From NCBI RefSeq assembly GCF_035277725.1, contig NZ_DATEJY010000104.1:18026-82025 (forward strand): a stretch of 64,000 bases of DNA, written 5' to 3'. Below are positions 45,901 through 54,444 of the stretch, in pieces. The stretch comes from Dyella_B sp035277725 (lineage in GTDB: Bacteria; Pseudomonadota; Gammaproteobacteria; Xanthomonadales; Rhodanobacteraceae). The translations under genes were made by a program, and so were the position numbers. Position 1 is the stretch's first letter; the number at the start of each line of letters is the position of its first letter. A model generated the notes under the pieces. It ran no database searches. It saw nothing but the letters and a program-made list of their open reading frames with translations, and was not told where the DNA came from.

Positions 45901-48900
45901 CGTCGCCGTCGTGCTCGCTGAGAACGTTACGGCGGAAAGTGCATTAGCCCACTGCACATCAGAGGCCGAGGCACCCGACGAGGTCAGCGTCAACACGCCG
46001 GTAGCCGAGTTGTACGAACCGATGATATTGCCGAAGGTGGCCGAGCTGGTATTCGTGAAGCTAAGCGTATCGCCACTGTGGAAGCCCGAGGTAATCGAGA
46101 CGCTGCCCACTGATTGCGTGCTGTTATCGCTGTCACTGACCGAGATCCCGCTGTCGATCGTCGTGGCCAACGTACCGCCTACGTAGTTTGTGGTTCCACC
46201 CGTGGTCGCCACGATTGGCGTCTGGTCGGTATCAGTGACCGTGACCGTGCGCGTGGCCGTGTTGCTCAGAAAGGCGCCGGTGTCGATAGCTTGGAAGCTG
46301 ATGGTGCGCGTTGCGTTGTTGGGCGTGATGGCCGTGTCGGTGTACGTCACCGCATCGAGCGCCGCCTGCCACTGCGCAAGCGTCGCCGATGCGCCGGAAG
46401 ACGTCAGCAACAGCACACCTGTCGCCGCGTTGTAGGACGCCGCAATGTTGCCGAATGTCGCCGAACTCGTGTTTGTGAACGTGAGTACGTCCTCGCCGCT
46501 ATGGAAGTTGCCGGTGATCGCAACGGTAGCCGAAGCCAATGTCGGCGACGTGCCGTCCGTCAGGCTCAATCCCGAATCGATGACGACGGGCATGGACGTC
46601 ACATTGTCGCCCGCCACGAACGCAGCCGAACCCGAATCGGTCACGATGGTAGGTGGACCAAGCAATGCCACCGTATCCGTCCCCGCCGCGCTGTTTTTGA
46701 TGCCGTCGTTGACAGTGAACGAAATCGTGCGATTACCCGGCGTCGCACTCGAGCCGGCTGAGAATGTCACGGCGCTCAACGCGTGGGACCACTGCGCGTC
46801 GGTCGCCGTCGCACCCGATGATGTCAGCGTCAGCACGCCCGTGGCCGCGTTGTACGAGGCCGCGATGTTGCCCATCGTCGAGCCATTGTTGGTGAAGTTC
46901 AACGTATCGCCGCTATGGAACCCTCCGCTGATCGATACCGTGCCCGACGATTGCGTGGTGTTGTCCAGATCGCTGACCGAGATGCCGCCATCGATCGTCG
47001 CGGCGGCTGTGCCGCCAACGTAGTTCGTCGTGCCGCCCGTCGTCGTCACGATCGGCGTTTGATCCGTGTCCGTCACCGTCACCGTGCGCGTGGCCGTGGC
47101 GCTCGTATTACCCGCACCATCCACGGTGGTGAAGCTGATCGTACGCGTCGCATTGTTCGGCGTAACGGCCGTGTCGGTATACGTCACCGATTGCAGCGCG
47201 CTCTGCCATTGCGCCAGCGTCGCCGTCGCGCCGGAAGAAGTCAGTGTCAGCACGCCCGTCGCGGCGTTATACGACTGGACGACGATGTTGCCCATCGTCG
47301 AACCGTCGTTCGTGAAGGCGAGCACGTCCTCGCCGCTATGGAAGTTGCCCGTGATCGCGACCGTTGTCGTGCCCAGCGTCGTCGCGCTGCCATCGGTGAC
47401 CGCCACACCCGCATCGATTACCACGGGCGTCGACGCCGTGTTGTCGCCCGCCACGAACGCGGCCGAACCCGAATCGGTCGTGATCGTCGGCGGCGCCGTG
47501 ATGTTGACCGTGTCGGTCACCGCCGCGCTCGTCTTCGTGCCGTCGCTGGTTGCAAAGGAAATCGTGCGGTTGCCGTAGGTGGTGCTTGTGCTGGAGAACG
47601 TCACCGATGACAACGCGCTGGCCCACTGCGCGTCGGAAGCCGTGGCGCCCGACGAGGTTAGCGTCAACACACCCGTTCCCGCGTTGTACGAAGCAACGAT
47701 ATTACCGAATGTCGTCGAGTTCGTATTGACGAACGTCAGCGTGTCGCCACTGTGGAAGCCACTCGTGATCGAGACAGTACCGGTCGATTGCGTCGTATTG
47801 TCCAGATCGCTGACCGTGATGCTGCCATCGATCGTCGCGGCGGTCGTGCCGCCAACGTAGTTCGTCGTGCCGCCCGTCGTCGTCACGATCGGCGTTTGAT
47901 CGGTGTCCGTCACCGTTACCGTGCGCGTCGCCGTGGCGCTCGTATTGCCTGCCCCGTCGACCGAGGTGAAGCTGATCGTACGCGTCGCATTGTTCGGCGT
48001 GACGGCCGTGTCGGTGTACGTCACCGACTGCAGCGCGCTCTGCCATTGCGCCAGCGTTGCGATATGGCTCGCCGACGTCAACGTCAATACGCCCGTGGCC
48101 ACGTTATACGAGCCCGAGATGTTGCCCATCGTCGCGCCGTCGTTCGTGAAGGCGAGCACGTCCTCGCCGCTATGGAAGTTACCCGTGATCGCAACGGTCG
48201 TCGTGCCCAGCGTCGTCGCGCTGCCATCGGTCACCGTCAAGCCCGAATCGATCACTACCGGCGTCGACACCGTGTTATCGCCCGCCACGAATGCAGCCGA
48301 ACCCGAATCGGTCGTGATCACCGGCGGCGCGGTGATCGTGACCGTGTCAGTCGCCGCCACGCTCGTCTTCGTGCCGTCGCTCGTCGCGAACGAAATCGTG
48401 CGATTGCCGTACGTCGTGCTCGTGCTTGAGAACATCACCGAGCGAAGCGCGCTATCCCACTGCGCAAGGGTTGCCGTCGCACCGGATGACGCCAGTGTCA
48501 GCACCCCTGTGGCCGCGTTGTACGAGCCCGAGATGTTGCCCATCGTCGCACCGTCGTTCGTGAAGTTCAGCGTATCGCCGCTATGGAACCCTCCGGTGAT
48601 CGATACCGTCCCCGATGCCTGCGTCGTATTGTCCAGATCGCTGACCACGATACCGCTATCGATCGTCACGGCCGATGTTGCGCCCACATAACTCGTCGTG
48701 CCGCCCGTCGTCGTCACGATCGGCGTTTGATCCGTGTCTGTCACGGTCACCGTGCGCGTAGTCGTGGCACTCGTATTGCCCAGACTGTCCGTCGCCGCGA
48801 AGCTGACCGTACGCGTCGCGTTGTTCGGGGTAACCGCCGTGTCGGTGTAAGTCACCGCTTGCAGCGCGCTTTGCCATTGCGCGACCGTCGCCGTCGAACC

Positions 48901-51297
48901 GGCCGACGTCAGTGTCAGCACACCTGTCGCGGAACTGTACGACGCCGCAATGTTGCCGAACGTCGTAGCGTTCGTGTTCGTGAACGCGAGCCGGTCTTGT
49001 CCGCTCGCAAAGCCGCCCGTGATCGCGACTGTTGCCGACGAGAGCGTACCGATTGCAGCATCGCTCAATGTCAGGCCTGAGTCGACCGCAACAGGGATGG
49101 AGGTCGCGTTGTCTCCCGCCACAAACGCGGCCGAGCCGGAATCCGTCGTGATCTGAACGGGATTGACGACATTGATCGTGTCGGTCGCCGCAGCGCTTGT
49201 CTTCGTGCCGTCGTTCGTCGTGAACGAAATCGTGCGATTGCCGAGCGTCGTGCTTGAGGTCGAGAACGTTACCTCCGACAGCGCATGTTGCCATTGCGCA
49301 TCGGTGGCCGTGGCGCCAGAAGAGGTCAGTGTCAGCACACCCGTCGCTGCGTTATATGAGCCCGAGATGTTGCCCATCGTCGAGCCATCGTTGGTGAAGT
49401 TCAGCGTATCGCCGCTATGGAACCCTCCGCTGATCGATACCGTCCCTGATGCTTGCGTGGTGTTGTCCAGATCGCTGACAGTGACGCTGCTGTCGATGGT
49501 CGCGCTGGACCCACCCGAGTAATACGTCGTCATCCCGCCCGTCGTATGCACGATCGGCGTTTGATCCGTTGCCGTGACGGTCACGTTCTTTGTCACCGTA
49601 TTACTGGACGTGAAATAGGCGTCGCTCGTCAACTCAAAGCTGATCGTGCGCGTTGCCGTATTCGGCGACACTGTCGTATCCGTGTAGGTCACTGCACGGA
49701 ACGCGTTCTGCCATTGAGCGATAGTGGCGGTGCCGCTCGTCGACGTCAGGGTCAACACACCGGTCCCGCTGCTGTAAGAGGCGCTGATATCACCGTAGGT
49801 CGCGGAATTGGTATTTACGAACGCCAGCGAGTCCTGGCCGCTCGCGAAATTGCTGGTGATACTGACCGTGCCATGCTTCGCAGTGGTCGCATCGCCATCG
49901 CTCAAGGTGATTCCGTTGTCGATCACAACGGGCGTGGAGGCGACGTTGTCAGCTTCGACAAAGGACGTGCTGCCGCCGCTGGCCGTCATGGTCGGTGGCG
50001 ACGACAGATCGACATAGGCGAAGTTGTTGAACGTCGGCGACAGGAAAAATCCGTCCGTCTCGACGAATTTCAGGGTGGTAATGCCGGAAAACCCTGCGTT
50101 GCTCGAAAGGTCCACATGACTCGTGGAACCGGTAATGGCAACTGACGCGACGATGCTACCGGACGCATTGAGTCCCTCGATCGTCACCGCTCCACCGAAT
50201 GTGTCGACATCGAAACTCTGGACAGCCATCTTGTCGCCGTTTGTCAAAGCCATCGTCATCGATGTCAATTGCGTGCCCTGCACATTGCCGAACAGCACCC
50301 CATCGGTCGGACCCGTGCTCAACGGCGGCGTGCCGCCTTGATTGACAGTTGTACTGTCAACGGCAAACTCGACGGGCTGATCCATCGTGTACGTGAAGCC
50401 ATCGAGCGAAAACGACGTAACGCCCGTAGCGCCGCCTGGCGTAACGTAGCCCAGTTGGCTGTCATACGTTTCATCCGTCACCGCCAACAATGCGCCATAT
50501 TGCTGCTCGGCCGCAGTTGAAAAGATCACCCGCGTATGTACAGCGCCCGCATCGTATTCAAGCACCCAATCGCCGCCCAACGCCGCCGCACCTGTCGCAT
50601 CGGTCGACGCCGCCACGTTCAATCCGGAAATCGAGGCGATCTGCTGCACGAATGCCTTGCCGTCCGCGTTTTCGGCGACGTCACAACCGTAAATCAGAAA
50701 ATCACCGCCGGGCTTCATGGCCGCGCCGATCTGCGCAAGCTCGGCGCTATGTGCTGACAGGTCACCTTCGGTGAGCCACGTGTCGCCGACCTGAAATTCG
50801 CCGTCCGCCCCGTGCGAGATGAGGTGGATCGCGCTCACATCGTGGTGCTGTTGCAGGTACTGGGCGATCTGCTGAAGACCATCGGTATCGGCGTTCAGTA
50901 CCACATAGCGTGTGCCGGCCGGCAGTCCCGTGATCAGCTGTTGATAGTTGGCCACGTTGGAGTTGATGAAAACCACTTGGCTGGCCTGGGGGCTACTGGT
51001 CATATCACGGTTCGCCTGGGCCAGGCTACGTGCAGGCGTGCTGGCGTGCGCTTGGGTTGCGCCGTCGCTCCCCACTGCCGCGGCCAGTTCGGTCGCATGC
51101 ACGATCTGGGGCCGAATGCCAGCGATGTGCGCGTTGACTTCGACATGGTGCTGCGCCATGCCGGCCGCCGCGACCGATGCGTCATAAACAATGCGAGGCT
51201 CAAGCACCATCAGCAAGGGCGCCGGCGCAACCGCCTTTGAAGTGCTGCGCTGGTCGCGCATACCGAGCCGCTTGAGAAATTCCAGAGCCTTCTTCAT
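42949..51297 (-). CDS. Giant repeat protein with LEPR motif and DUF4347 domain, predicted surface protein
   Basis: A 2782-residue protein. Residues 1-30 are a basic leader, followed by LEPRIVYDAS (32-41), the motif of the very large LEPR-type secreted proteins. Residues ~108-265 form a DUF4347 domain (VVFINSNVANYQQLITGLPA, AIHLISHGADGEFQVGDTWL, GGDFLIYGCDVAENADGKAF). Residues ~440-2540 are about 15 tandem repeats of 135-143 residues, each with FHSGEDVLAF, ASYDAATGVLTLTSSGATAT and AQWQSAL. The end has an Ig/cadherin-like domain (LPSWAHYDAATGQLQGHAPA). There are no RTX nonapeptides and no typical Sec signal peptide. The ATG at 51297 has GGAG ten bases before. The export genes follow within 27 bases. 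A role in adhesion or biofilm is inferred. Confidence 0.85.
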   Translation of the reverse strand: MKKALEFLKRLGMRDQRSTSKAVAPAPLLMVLEPRIVYDASVAAAGMAQHHVEVNAHIAGIRPQIVHATELAAAVGSDGATQAHASTPARSLAQANRDMTSSPQASQVVFINSNVANYQQLITGLPAGTRYVVLNADTDGLQQIAQYLQQHHDVSAIHLISHGADGEFQVGDTWLTEGDLSAHSAELAQIGAAMKPGGDFLIYGCDVAENADGKAFVQQIASISGLNVAASTDATGAAALGGDWVLEYDAGAVHTRVIFSTAAEQQYGALLAVTDETYDSQLGYVTPGGATGVTSFSLDGFTYTMDQPVEFAVDSTTVNQGGTPPLSTGPTDGVLFGNVQGTQLTSMTMALTNGDKMAVQSFDVDTFGGAVTIEGLNASGSIVASVAITGSTSHVDLSSNAGFSGITTLKFVETDGFFLSPTFNNFAYVDLSSPPTMTASGGSTSFVEADNVASTPVVIDNGITLSDGDATTAKHGTVSITSNFASGQDSLAFVNTNSATYGDISASYSSGTGVLTLTSTSGTATIAQWQNAFRAVTYTDTTVSPNTATRTISFELTSDAYFTSSNTVTKNVTVTATDQTPIVHTTGGMTTYYSGGSSATIDSSVTVSDLDNTTQASGTVSISGGFHSGDTLNFTNDGSTMGNISGSYNAATGVLTLTSSGATATDAQWQHALSEVTFSTSSTTLGNRTISFTTNDGTKTSAAATDTINVVNPVQITTDSGSAAFVAGDNATSIPVAVDSGLTLSDAAIGTLSSATVAITGGFASGQDRLAFTNTNATTFGNIAASYSSATGVLTLTSAGSTATVAQWQSALQAVTYTDTAVTPNNATRTVSFAATDSLGNTSATTTRTVTVTDTDQTPIVTTTGGTTSYVGATSAVTIDSGIVVSDLDNTTQASGTVSITGGFHSGDTLNFTNDGATMGNISGSYNAATGVLTLASSGATATLAQWDSALRSVMFSSTSTTYGNRTISFATSDGTKTSVAATDTVTITAPPVITTDSGSAAFVAGDNTVSTPVVIDSGLTVTDGSATTLGTTTVAITGNFHSGEDVLAFTNDGATMGNISGSYNVATGVLTLTSASHIATLAQWQSALQSVTYTDTAVTPNNATRTISFTSVDGAGNTSATATRTVTVTDTDQTPIVTTTGGTTNYVGGTTAATIDGSITVSDLDNTTQSTGTVSITSGFHSGDTLTFVNTNSTTFGNIVASYNAGTGVLTLTSSGATASDAQWASALSSVTFSSTSTTYGNRTISFATSDGTKTSAAVTDTVNITAPPTITTDSGSAAFVAGDNTASTPVVIDAGVAVTDGSATTLGTTTVAITGNFHSGEDVLAFTNDGSTMGNIVVQSYNAATGVLTLTSSGATATLAQWQSALQSVTYTDTAVTPNNATRTISFTTVDGAGNTSATATRTVTVTDTDQTPIVTTTGGTTNYVGGTAAATIDGGISVSDLDNTTQSSGTVSISGGFHSGDTLNFTNNGSTMGNIAASYNAATGVLTLTSSGATATDAQWSHALSAVTFSAGSSATPGNRTISFTVNDGIKNSAAGTDTVALLGPPTIVTDSGSAAFVAGDNVTSMPVVIDSGLSLTDGTSPTLASATVAITGNFHSGEDVLTFTNTSSATFGNIAASYNAATGVLLLTSSGASATLAQWQAALDAVTYTDTAITPNNATRTISFQAIDTGAFLSNTATRTVTVTDTDQTPIVATTGGTTNYVGGTLATTIDSGISVSDSDNSTQSVGSVSITSGFHSGDTLSFTNTSSATFGNIIGSYNSATGVLTLTSSGASASDVQWANALSAVTFSASTTATPGDRTIAFTTNDGIKTSAAATDTVDVLAPPVITTDAGSASFAAGDNTTSTPVAIDSGLTITDGGASTLATATVSVTGNFHAGEDVLAFINDGTTMGNISASYDAATGVLTLTSAGATATLTQWQTALDSVTYTDTAITPNTATRTISFAVVDAGAVTSNTATRTVTVADTDQTPIVTTSGGSAAFVAGDNTVSTPVVIDGGITVSDRDNTTLASATVAITGNFHSGEDVLAFTNDSATMGNITASYDPATGVLTLTSSGATATAAQWQAALASITYTDTAITPNNAARTISFTVNDGVENSAASTRAVTVTDTDQTPIITTSVGSVSFVAGDNTVSTPVLIDTGITLSDRDNTTLASATVAITGNFHSGEDVLAFTNDGATMGNISASYDAATGVLTLTSSGATATLSQWQSALDSITYTDTAITPNNATRTISFAVNDGVKSSAAAIRSVTVTETDQTPIITTSGGSASFTAGDNTVSTPMQIDTGITLSDRDNTTLASATVAITGNFHAGEDVLAFANDGATMGNVTASYDAASGVLTLTSSGATATLAQWQAALKSITYTDTAITPNNATRTISFTINDGVKTSLAAMRSVTVTDVDQTPVVTTSSGIAVFGGIGHTAPVLIDPGITVSDRDNTTLASATVSIVSGFHRGEDRLLFVNNSTSTGNIIGSYDVSTGILTLTSAGDTATLAQWQAALASVAYTDTSLTAAAGNRTIAFVVNDGTVDSAAATRAITVNAGFKGVTSVPAEPPVLPVAPTTAETVDVLASEPVVLDALAPELVPGQPTLLFHTATFTAPSAQQNSRPDVLGETQVKGQPMALPKSIVAPFNVPVVTEHQAAAPGARFALALTPWVSENARIVAVTQANGRALPSWAHYDAATGQLQGHAPARGHGPRELRLLVAMRDQEGHQSYREIVLDFGNGHTSHAKLHRGTQHVPTIATKPSLSEQFERERRSFHVVRSVPMQHEDSTPAVRSSMSATHT

Positions 51298-52041
51298 AAC
51301 GACAACTCTCCAATAGCGGCGCACCGCACGGGGTGCACGTGCGACGCAATCGCTCTTGTGAGCGGCTGTTCGCTAGCGAATACAGGGTGGCGTAGTACAC
51401 GGCGGGACAACGCAGTAGAGGTCCGGCACGCGGCATGGACCGACTCACCGCGCCGGCCATTCGATGTTTTTGAAAAAATCATTTGGCCTGTGCTGACGGC
51501 CAGTACCGCATAAGTAAGGACGCGCGCCACATCTCCCCCTGATGTCGCTGTGGCCTGTGTTGCAGCCCTATGCGCCGACTCCGGTTCACGGCCGGACGCC
51601 TAACGCAATGTCATACCCTGCTGCTCCCCTTGCCGGCCTCTACCCATCCGGCACCTCCATTTGTGAACACCCGCCTGAACCTACGCACTCCACACCCCGG
51701 CGCGCAACGGTGCTCTGACACAGCTTACCGCTCCCCGGACGAGCTTGCGTGAAGCTTGCCGGCCGGAAATTTACCCAACCACCGCAGACAGCGCAATCAA
51801 GATTTATGCCACGCTAGATTTCCCTTCGCCCGTAAAGGCACACGCCAAGGCGGACAAAGCTTTCGCGGCGTAGAACCTGCATTTCTTCGCGGAAATGACA
51901 TCCAGCGCACCCGGAAACTGACCAGGCGTGTCAGATGCGCGAAGAAGCCTACGGGAATTTTGCACAATCCAATTCGAGTCCAGACGCCTGCCGCCACGCG
52001 AAACGCAGACGGCGAGGCGTGAAGACTGGACATCCGTTGGT
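51298..52041. other. 744-bp upstream region of the giant gene, no gene recognised
   Basis: Short open frames exist on both strands, but none has a family resemblance or good ribosome-binding site. The half next to the giant gene contains an AT-rich near-palindrome (51463-51480). It most likely carries the promoter and regulatory sites of the giant-protein operon; the half near 52041 is the 3' flank of the collar gene. Confidence 0.5.
51463..51480. promoter_or_regulatory. AT-rich near-palindrome upstream of the giant gene
   Basis: GATGTTTTTGAAAAAATC has arms GAT-x-TTTTT and AAAAA-x-ATC around one G. It lies 166 bp before the giant gene ATG in otherwise GC-rich DNA and is a candidate operator or promoter element. 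Confidence 0.3.
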
Positions 52042-52659
52042 TCAACCCCGCGTTGGGAAAATGCCCTGCATCGAAATAATGGCCGTGAGACCGAGGTAGG
52101 GGGACTGCACCGAAAACGGCTGGCTGGCGCCCGTGGTACCCACGTTGATCGCAGGGAGCGTACCGTTCGACTGCAGCGTAAAAGGCTTCAGGTTGGTATT
52201 GGCCGCGGTCGTGGTGTACAACTCACCTGGCCGGCCACCGGCGCTGACCGATCCCAACACCGTGGTCGCTCCGGGGGTTGCCGTCACGGTGCCGGAAGTC
52301 GGCGACGAGCAAGCCGGTACCGAAACACTGCCGCTTACCGACAGGCTTCCGCTGCTTTGCGCCGTATGCGTATGCGCAGGCAGGTTGCTGAGGGTGAGCT
52401 GGATGGACTCACTGCCGCCCATCTCGCCGGGATCTACCGTGGCAAGCCCCATACCCGTGCCTGTGCCGACCGGCGAGCGTCCGCGTAGATCAGGCAGACC
52501 GAACGTGCTTTGGCCATTGCCTCCGTAGACCGTCCCCAACAAGGCGAACAGCGCCTGGTTTTGGACGATCGATATCAAATTGCCAGCGCATTGGGCCCAG
52601 CCGACGGGCGCGAACGTAAAGCCGACAAAACGAATTTCGCCGATATACGGATCGCTCAT
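52042..52659 (-). CDS. Phage tail collar / MdpB-like protein, copy 1
   Basis: A 205-residue protein of the tail-collar (MdpB, 'microcystin-dependent protein'-like) family. It opens with DPYIGEIRFVGFTFAPVGWA and FALLGTVYGGNGQSTFGLPD followed by LRGRSPVGTG, the typical collar signature. The middle is Ser/Thr-rich beta (QSSGSLSVSGSVSVPACSSP), and the end is PYLGLTAIISMQGIFPTRG. Such stand-alone collar proteins are common in bacterial genomes outside prophages, with unclear function. A close paralogue lies just upstream, and both sit before the giant gene on the same strand. There are no other phage structural genes. Confidence 0.88.
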   Translation of the reverse strand: MSDPYIGEIRFVGFTFAPVGWAQCAGNLISIVQNQALFALLGTVYGGNGQSTFGLPDLRGRSPVGTGTGMGLATVDPGEMGGSESIQLTLSNLPAHTHTAQSSGSLSVSGSVSVPACSSPTSGTVTATPGATTVLGSVSAGGRPGELYTTTAANTNLKPFTLQSNGTLPAINVGTTGASQPFSVQSPYLGLTAIISMQGIFPTRG

Positions 52660-52705
52660 GATGTTCCCCCTGCTTGAAAGTGAAGGATCGAGTGGTTATG
52701 TCACC

Positions 52706-52735
52706 ACCCGTGCGGCGGCGCTGCGCCGCACGGGT
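52706..52735 (-). terminator. Strong hairpin between the two collar genes
   Basis: ACCCGTGCGGCG (52706-52717) pairs perfectly with CGCCGCACGGGT (52724-52735), with loop GCGCTG. It lies after the stop of the upstream collar gene and lacks a clear T run, so it may attenuate or protect transcript ends instead of fully terminating. Confidence 0.45.
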
Positions 52736-52777
52736 CGATATATTGGAACGCAGGCCATGCATGGCCGCGATCAAGGC

Positions 52778-53395
52778 TCAGGAGCGGGTCGGGTAAATGC
52801 CCTGCAACGCGATGATGGCCGTGAGACCGAGGTAGGGCGATTGCACCGAAACCGGCGTACTGCCGCCGGTGGTACCGATGTTGATCGCAGGGAGCGTACC
52901 GGTCGACTGCAGCGTAAAAGGCAGGAGATTGGTGTTGGCTGCGGTTGTGGTGTACAGCTCGCCTGGCCGGCCACCGGCGCTGATCGATCCCAAAACCGTG
53001 GTCGGTCCGGGGGTTGCCGTCACGGTGCCGGAAGTCGGCGACGAGCAAGCCGGAACCGAAACACTGCCGCTTACCGACAGGCTTCCGCTGCTTTGCGCCG
53101 TATGCGTGTGCGCGGGCATGTTGTTGATGGTGAGCGTGACGGATTCGGTGCCTGCCTTCTGGCCAGACACTACCGGACTAAGCCCCAGGCCGGTGCCCGT
53201 GCCGACGGGCGTGCGTCCTTGCAGATCAGGCAGGCCGAACGTGCTTTGGCCATTGCCGCCATAGGTTGTACCCAACAAGGCGAACAGCGCATTGTTCTGG
53301 CTGATCGACATCAGGGCTCCATTGCACAGAGCCCAGCCGACCGGCGCGAAGGTGAAGCCAACAAAACGAATTTCTCCAAGAAACGGATCGCTCAT
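52778..53395 (-). CDS. Phage tail collar / MdpB-like protein, copy 2
   Basis: A 205-residue paralogue of the neighbouring collar gene, the same length. It starts DPFLGEIRFVGFTFAPVGWA and has LFALLGTTYGGNGQSTFGLP then DLQGRTPVGTG, an almost identical central segment (QSSGSLSVSGSVSVPACSSP, TSGTVTATPG) and the end PYLGLTAIIALQGIYPTRS. Both copies have the same short leader (CACTTTC...CAGGGG.. GAACAT..ATGAGCGATCC), so the duplication included the ribosome-binding site. The DNA of the central part is nearly unchanged, pointing to recent duplication or gene conversion. Confidence 0.88.
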   Translation of the reverse strand: MSDPFLGEIRFVGFTFAPVGWALCNGALMSISQNNALFALLGTTYGGNGQSTFGLPDLQGRTPVGTGTGLGLSPVVSGQKAGTESVTLTINNMPAHTHTAQSSGSLSVSGSVSVPACSSPTSGTVTATPGPTTVLGSISAGGRPGELYTTTAANTNLLPFTLQSTGTLPAINIGTTGGSTPVSVQSPYLGLTAIIALQGIYPTRS

Positions 53396-53466
53396 AATGT
53401 TCCCCTGCTAGAAAGTGAAGGATCGAATGATGACGTCGCTACCCGGCACGACGGTTCTGTGCCGTG

Positions 53467-53784
53467 CTATGCGGTGTCGTTGGAACGCAGGTAATGCATG
53501 ACTGCAGCCAAGTTGGCCTGGCCATTGGCGCTGGGCCGCGTCGGCGTGGCAAGCAAATCCCAGGACGCGCCATCGGGCGCCGTAATGCGATAGGTATCCT
53601 GGGGAAGCCAGATGCCAACGGGCAGCTCGAAAATCGCCGAATAGCTGACATACGTTTCATCCATCGCGACGCCGACCGGCGCAGCGGCCAGGCGCGCCTC
53701 TACGCGACGGCCATCGGCTGTTTCCAGCACGAACGATTGGTGTAGCGATGCCATGAGTGCTTCATGAGTTGGAACAGCCTGCAT
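53467..53784 (-). CDS. DUF6916 family protein
   Basis: A 105-residue protein: LMASLHQSFVLETADGRRVE, then DETYVSYSAIFELPVGIWLP and DTYRITAPDGASWDLLATPT. The pattern (early F-x-L, a central Y-S-x-x-F, and a late Y-x-x-x-x-P-x-G near the end of the fold) matches DUF6916 proteins that often sit beside collar-type genes. It seems to be a small beta fold, perhaps a structural partner of the collar proteins. It starts with ATG at 53784 after a GGGGG run. No signal peptide is seen. The function is unknown. Confidence 0.65.
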   Translation of the reverse strand: MQAVPTHEALMASLHQSFVLETADGRRVEARLAAAPVGVAMDETYVSYSAIFELPVGIWLPQDTYRITAPDGASWDLLATPTRPSANGQANLAAVMHYLRSNDTA

Positions 53785-53838
53785 TTGCCCCCCCTTGTTG
53801 CGTTCGCGGCCATGCCGCCAACGTCATGCAAACGTCGA

Positions 53839-54444
53839 CTACTGAAAGTGATGGTTCAAACCTCTTACTGACGCCCGCGCCCCTTCATCGTCAAAGGGCA
53901 TGGCACGCCGATGCATCAGTTCGTAGATACCGTTTTCACCGGTCGGCACGAATCCAAGCCGGCGATACAGCGTGCGAACCGGATTGTTGAATTCCACAAA
54001 CAGCTGCATGGGCCTATGTTTTCGCGCCACTTCGGCCACGATCGCGCGCATCAGGCGCGTGCCGATGCCTTCGCCGCGATACGCCGGCAACAGTGCGATA
54101 TCGATCAGCTGGACAACGTCACCGTTCCAATCGTGGTAAAGCCGGCCGACGTTTCTCTCACCGCGCATGATGATGTCAAAACGACCATGTGGATAATGCC
54201 GGCGGTAATAGTCGTGCTGGATGGAAAACTGGCTGGCAAGCAGCGTCTCGGCTTGTTCGAGCGGCATGCCCGCACTCATGAATTCCTGCCTCCGCGTGGA
54301 CGAAAACACATCGCGAAGAAAATCCATGTCCGCATCCGTGGCGGCGCGTAACGCGATGTCATCCTGCGACCCGCGGACAACGTCATCCGCCGATGAGCTT
54401 TCGGCTCGTCGTCTCAACCACGTATCACTGCCATCCATCCCCAT
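53839..54444 (-). CDS. GNAT family N-acetyltransferase (collar-cluster type)
   Basis: A protein of about 201 residues with the GNAT fold: IALRATDADMDFLRDVFSS at the start of the domain, DVVQLIDIALLPAYRGEGIG then TRLMRAIVAEVA (acetyl-CoA binding R-G-x-G-I-G-x-R), and PMQLFVEFNNPVRTLYRRLG with FVPTGENGIYELMHR at the end. It is the first gene of the minus-strand series GNAT, DUF6916, collar, collar, giant protein. GNAT genes recur in collar clusters, so it may acetylate a cluster product. I place the start at the ATG at 54444; the ATG at 54438 is also possible. Confidence 0.82.
   Translation of the reverse strand: MGMDGSDTWLRRRAESSSADDVVRGSQDDIALRAATDADMDFLRDVFSSTRRQEFMSAGMPLEQAETLLASQFSIQHDYYRRHYPHGRFDIIMRGERNVGRLYHDWNGDVVQLIDIALLPAYRGEGIGTRLMRAIVAEVARKHRPMQLFVEFNNPVRTLYRRLGFVPTGENGIYELMHRRAMPFDDEGARASVRGLNHHFQ

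Noticed and set aside
43677..49995. CRISPR-like regular repetition
   Set aside because: The period is about 420 bp and lies in a coding frame; it is a protein repeat, not spacers.
43676..50145. Many open frames antisense to the giant gene
   Set aside because: They mirror its internal repeats and codon pattern; none has independent features.
51797..52045. 82-residue open frame before the giant gene
   Set aside because: Low-quality start, Arg/Ser-rich shadow composition and overlap with the collar gene end.
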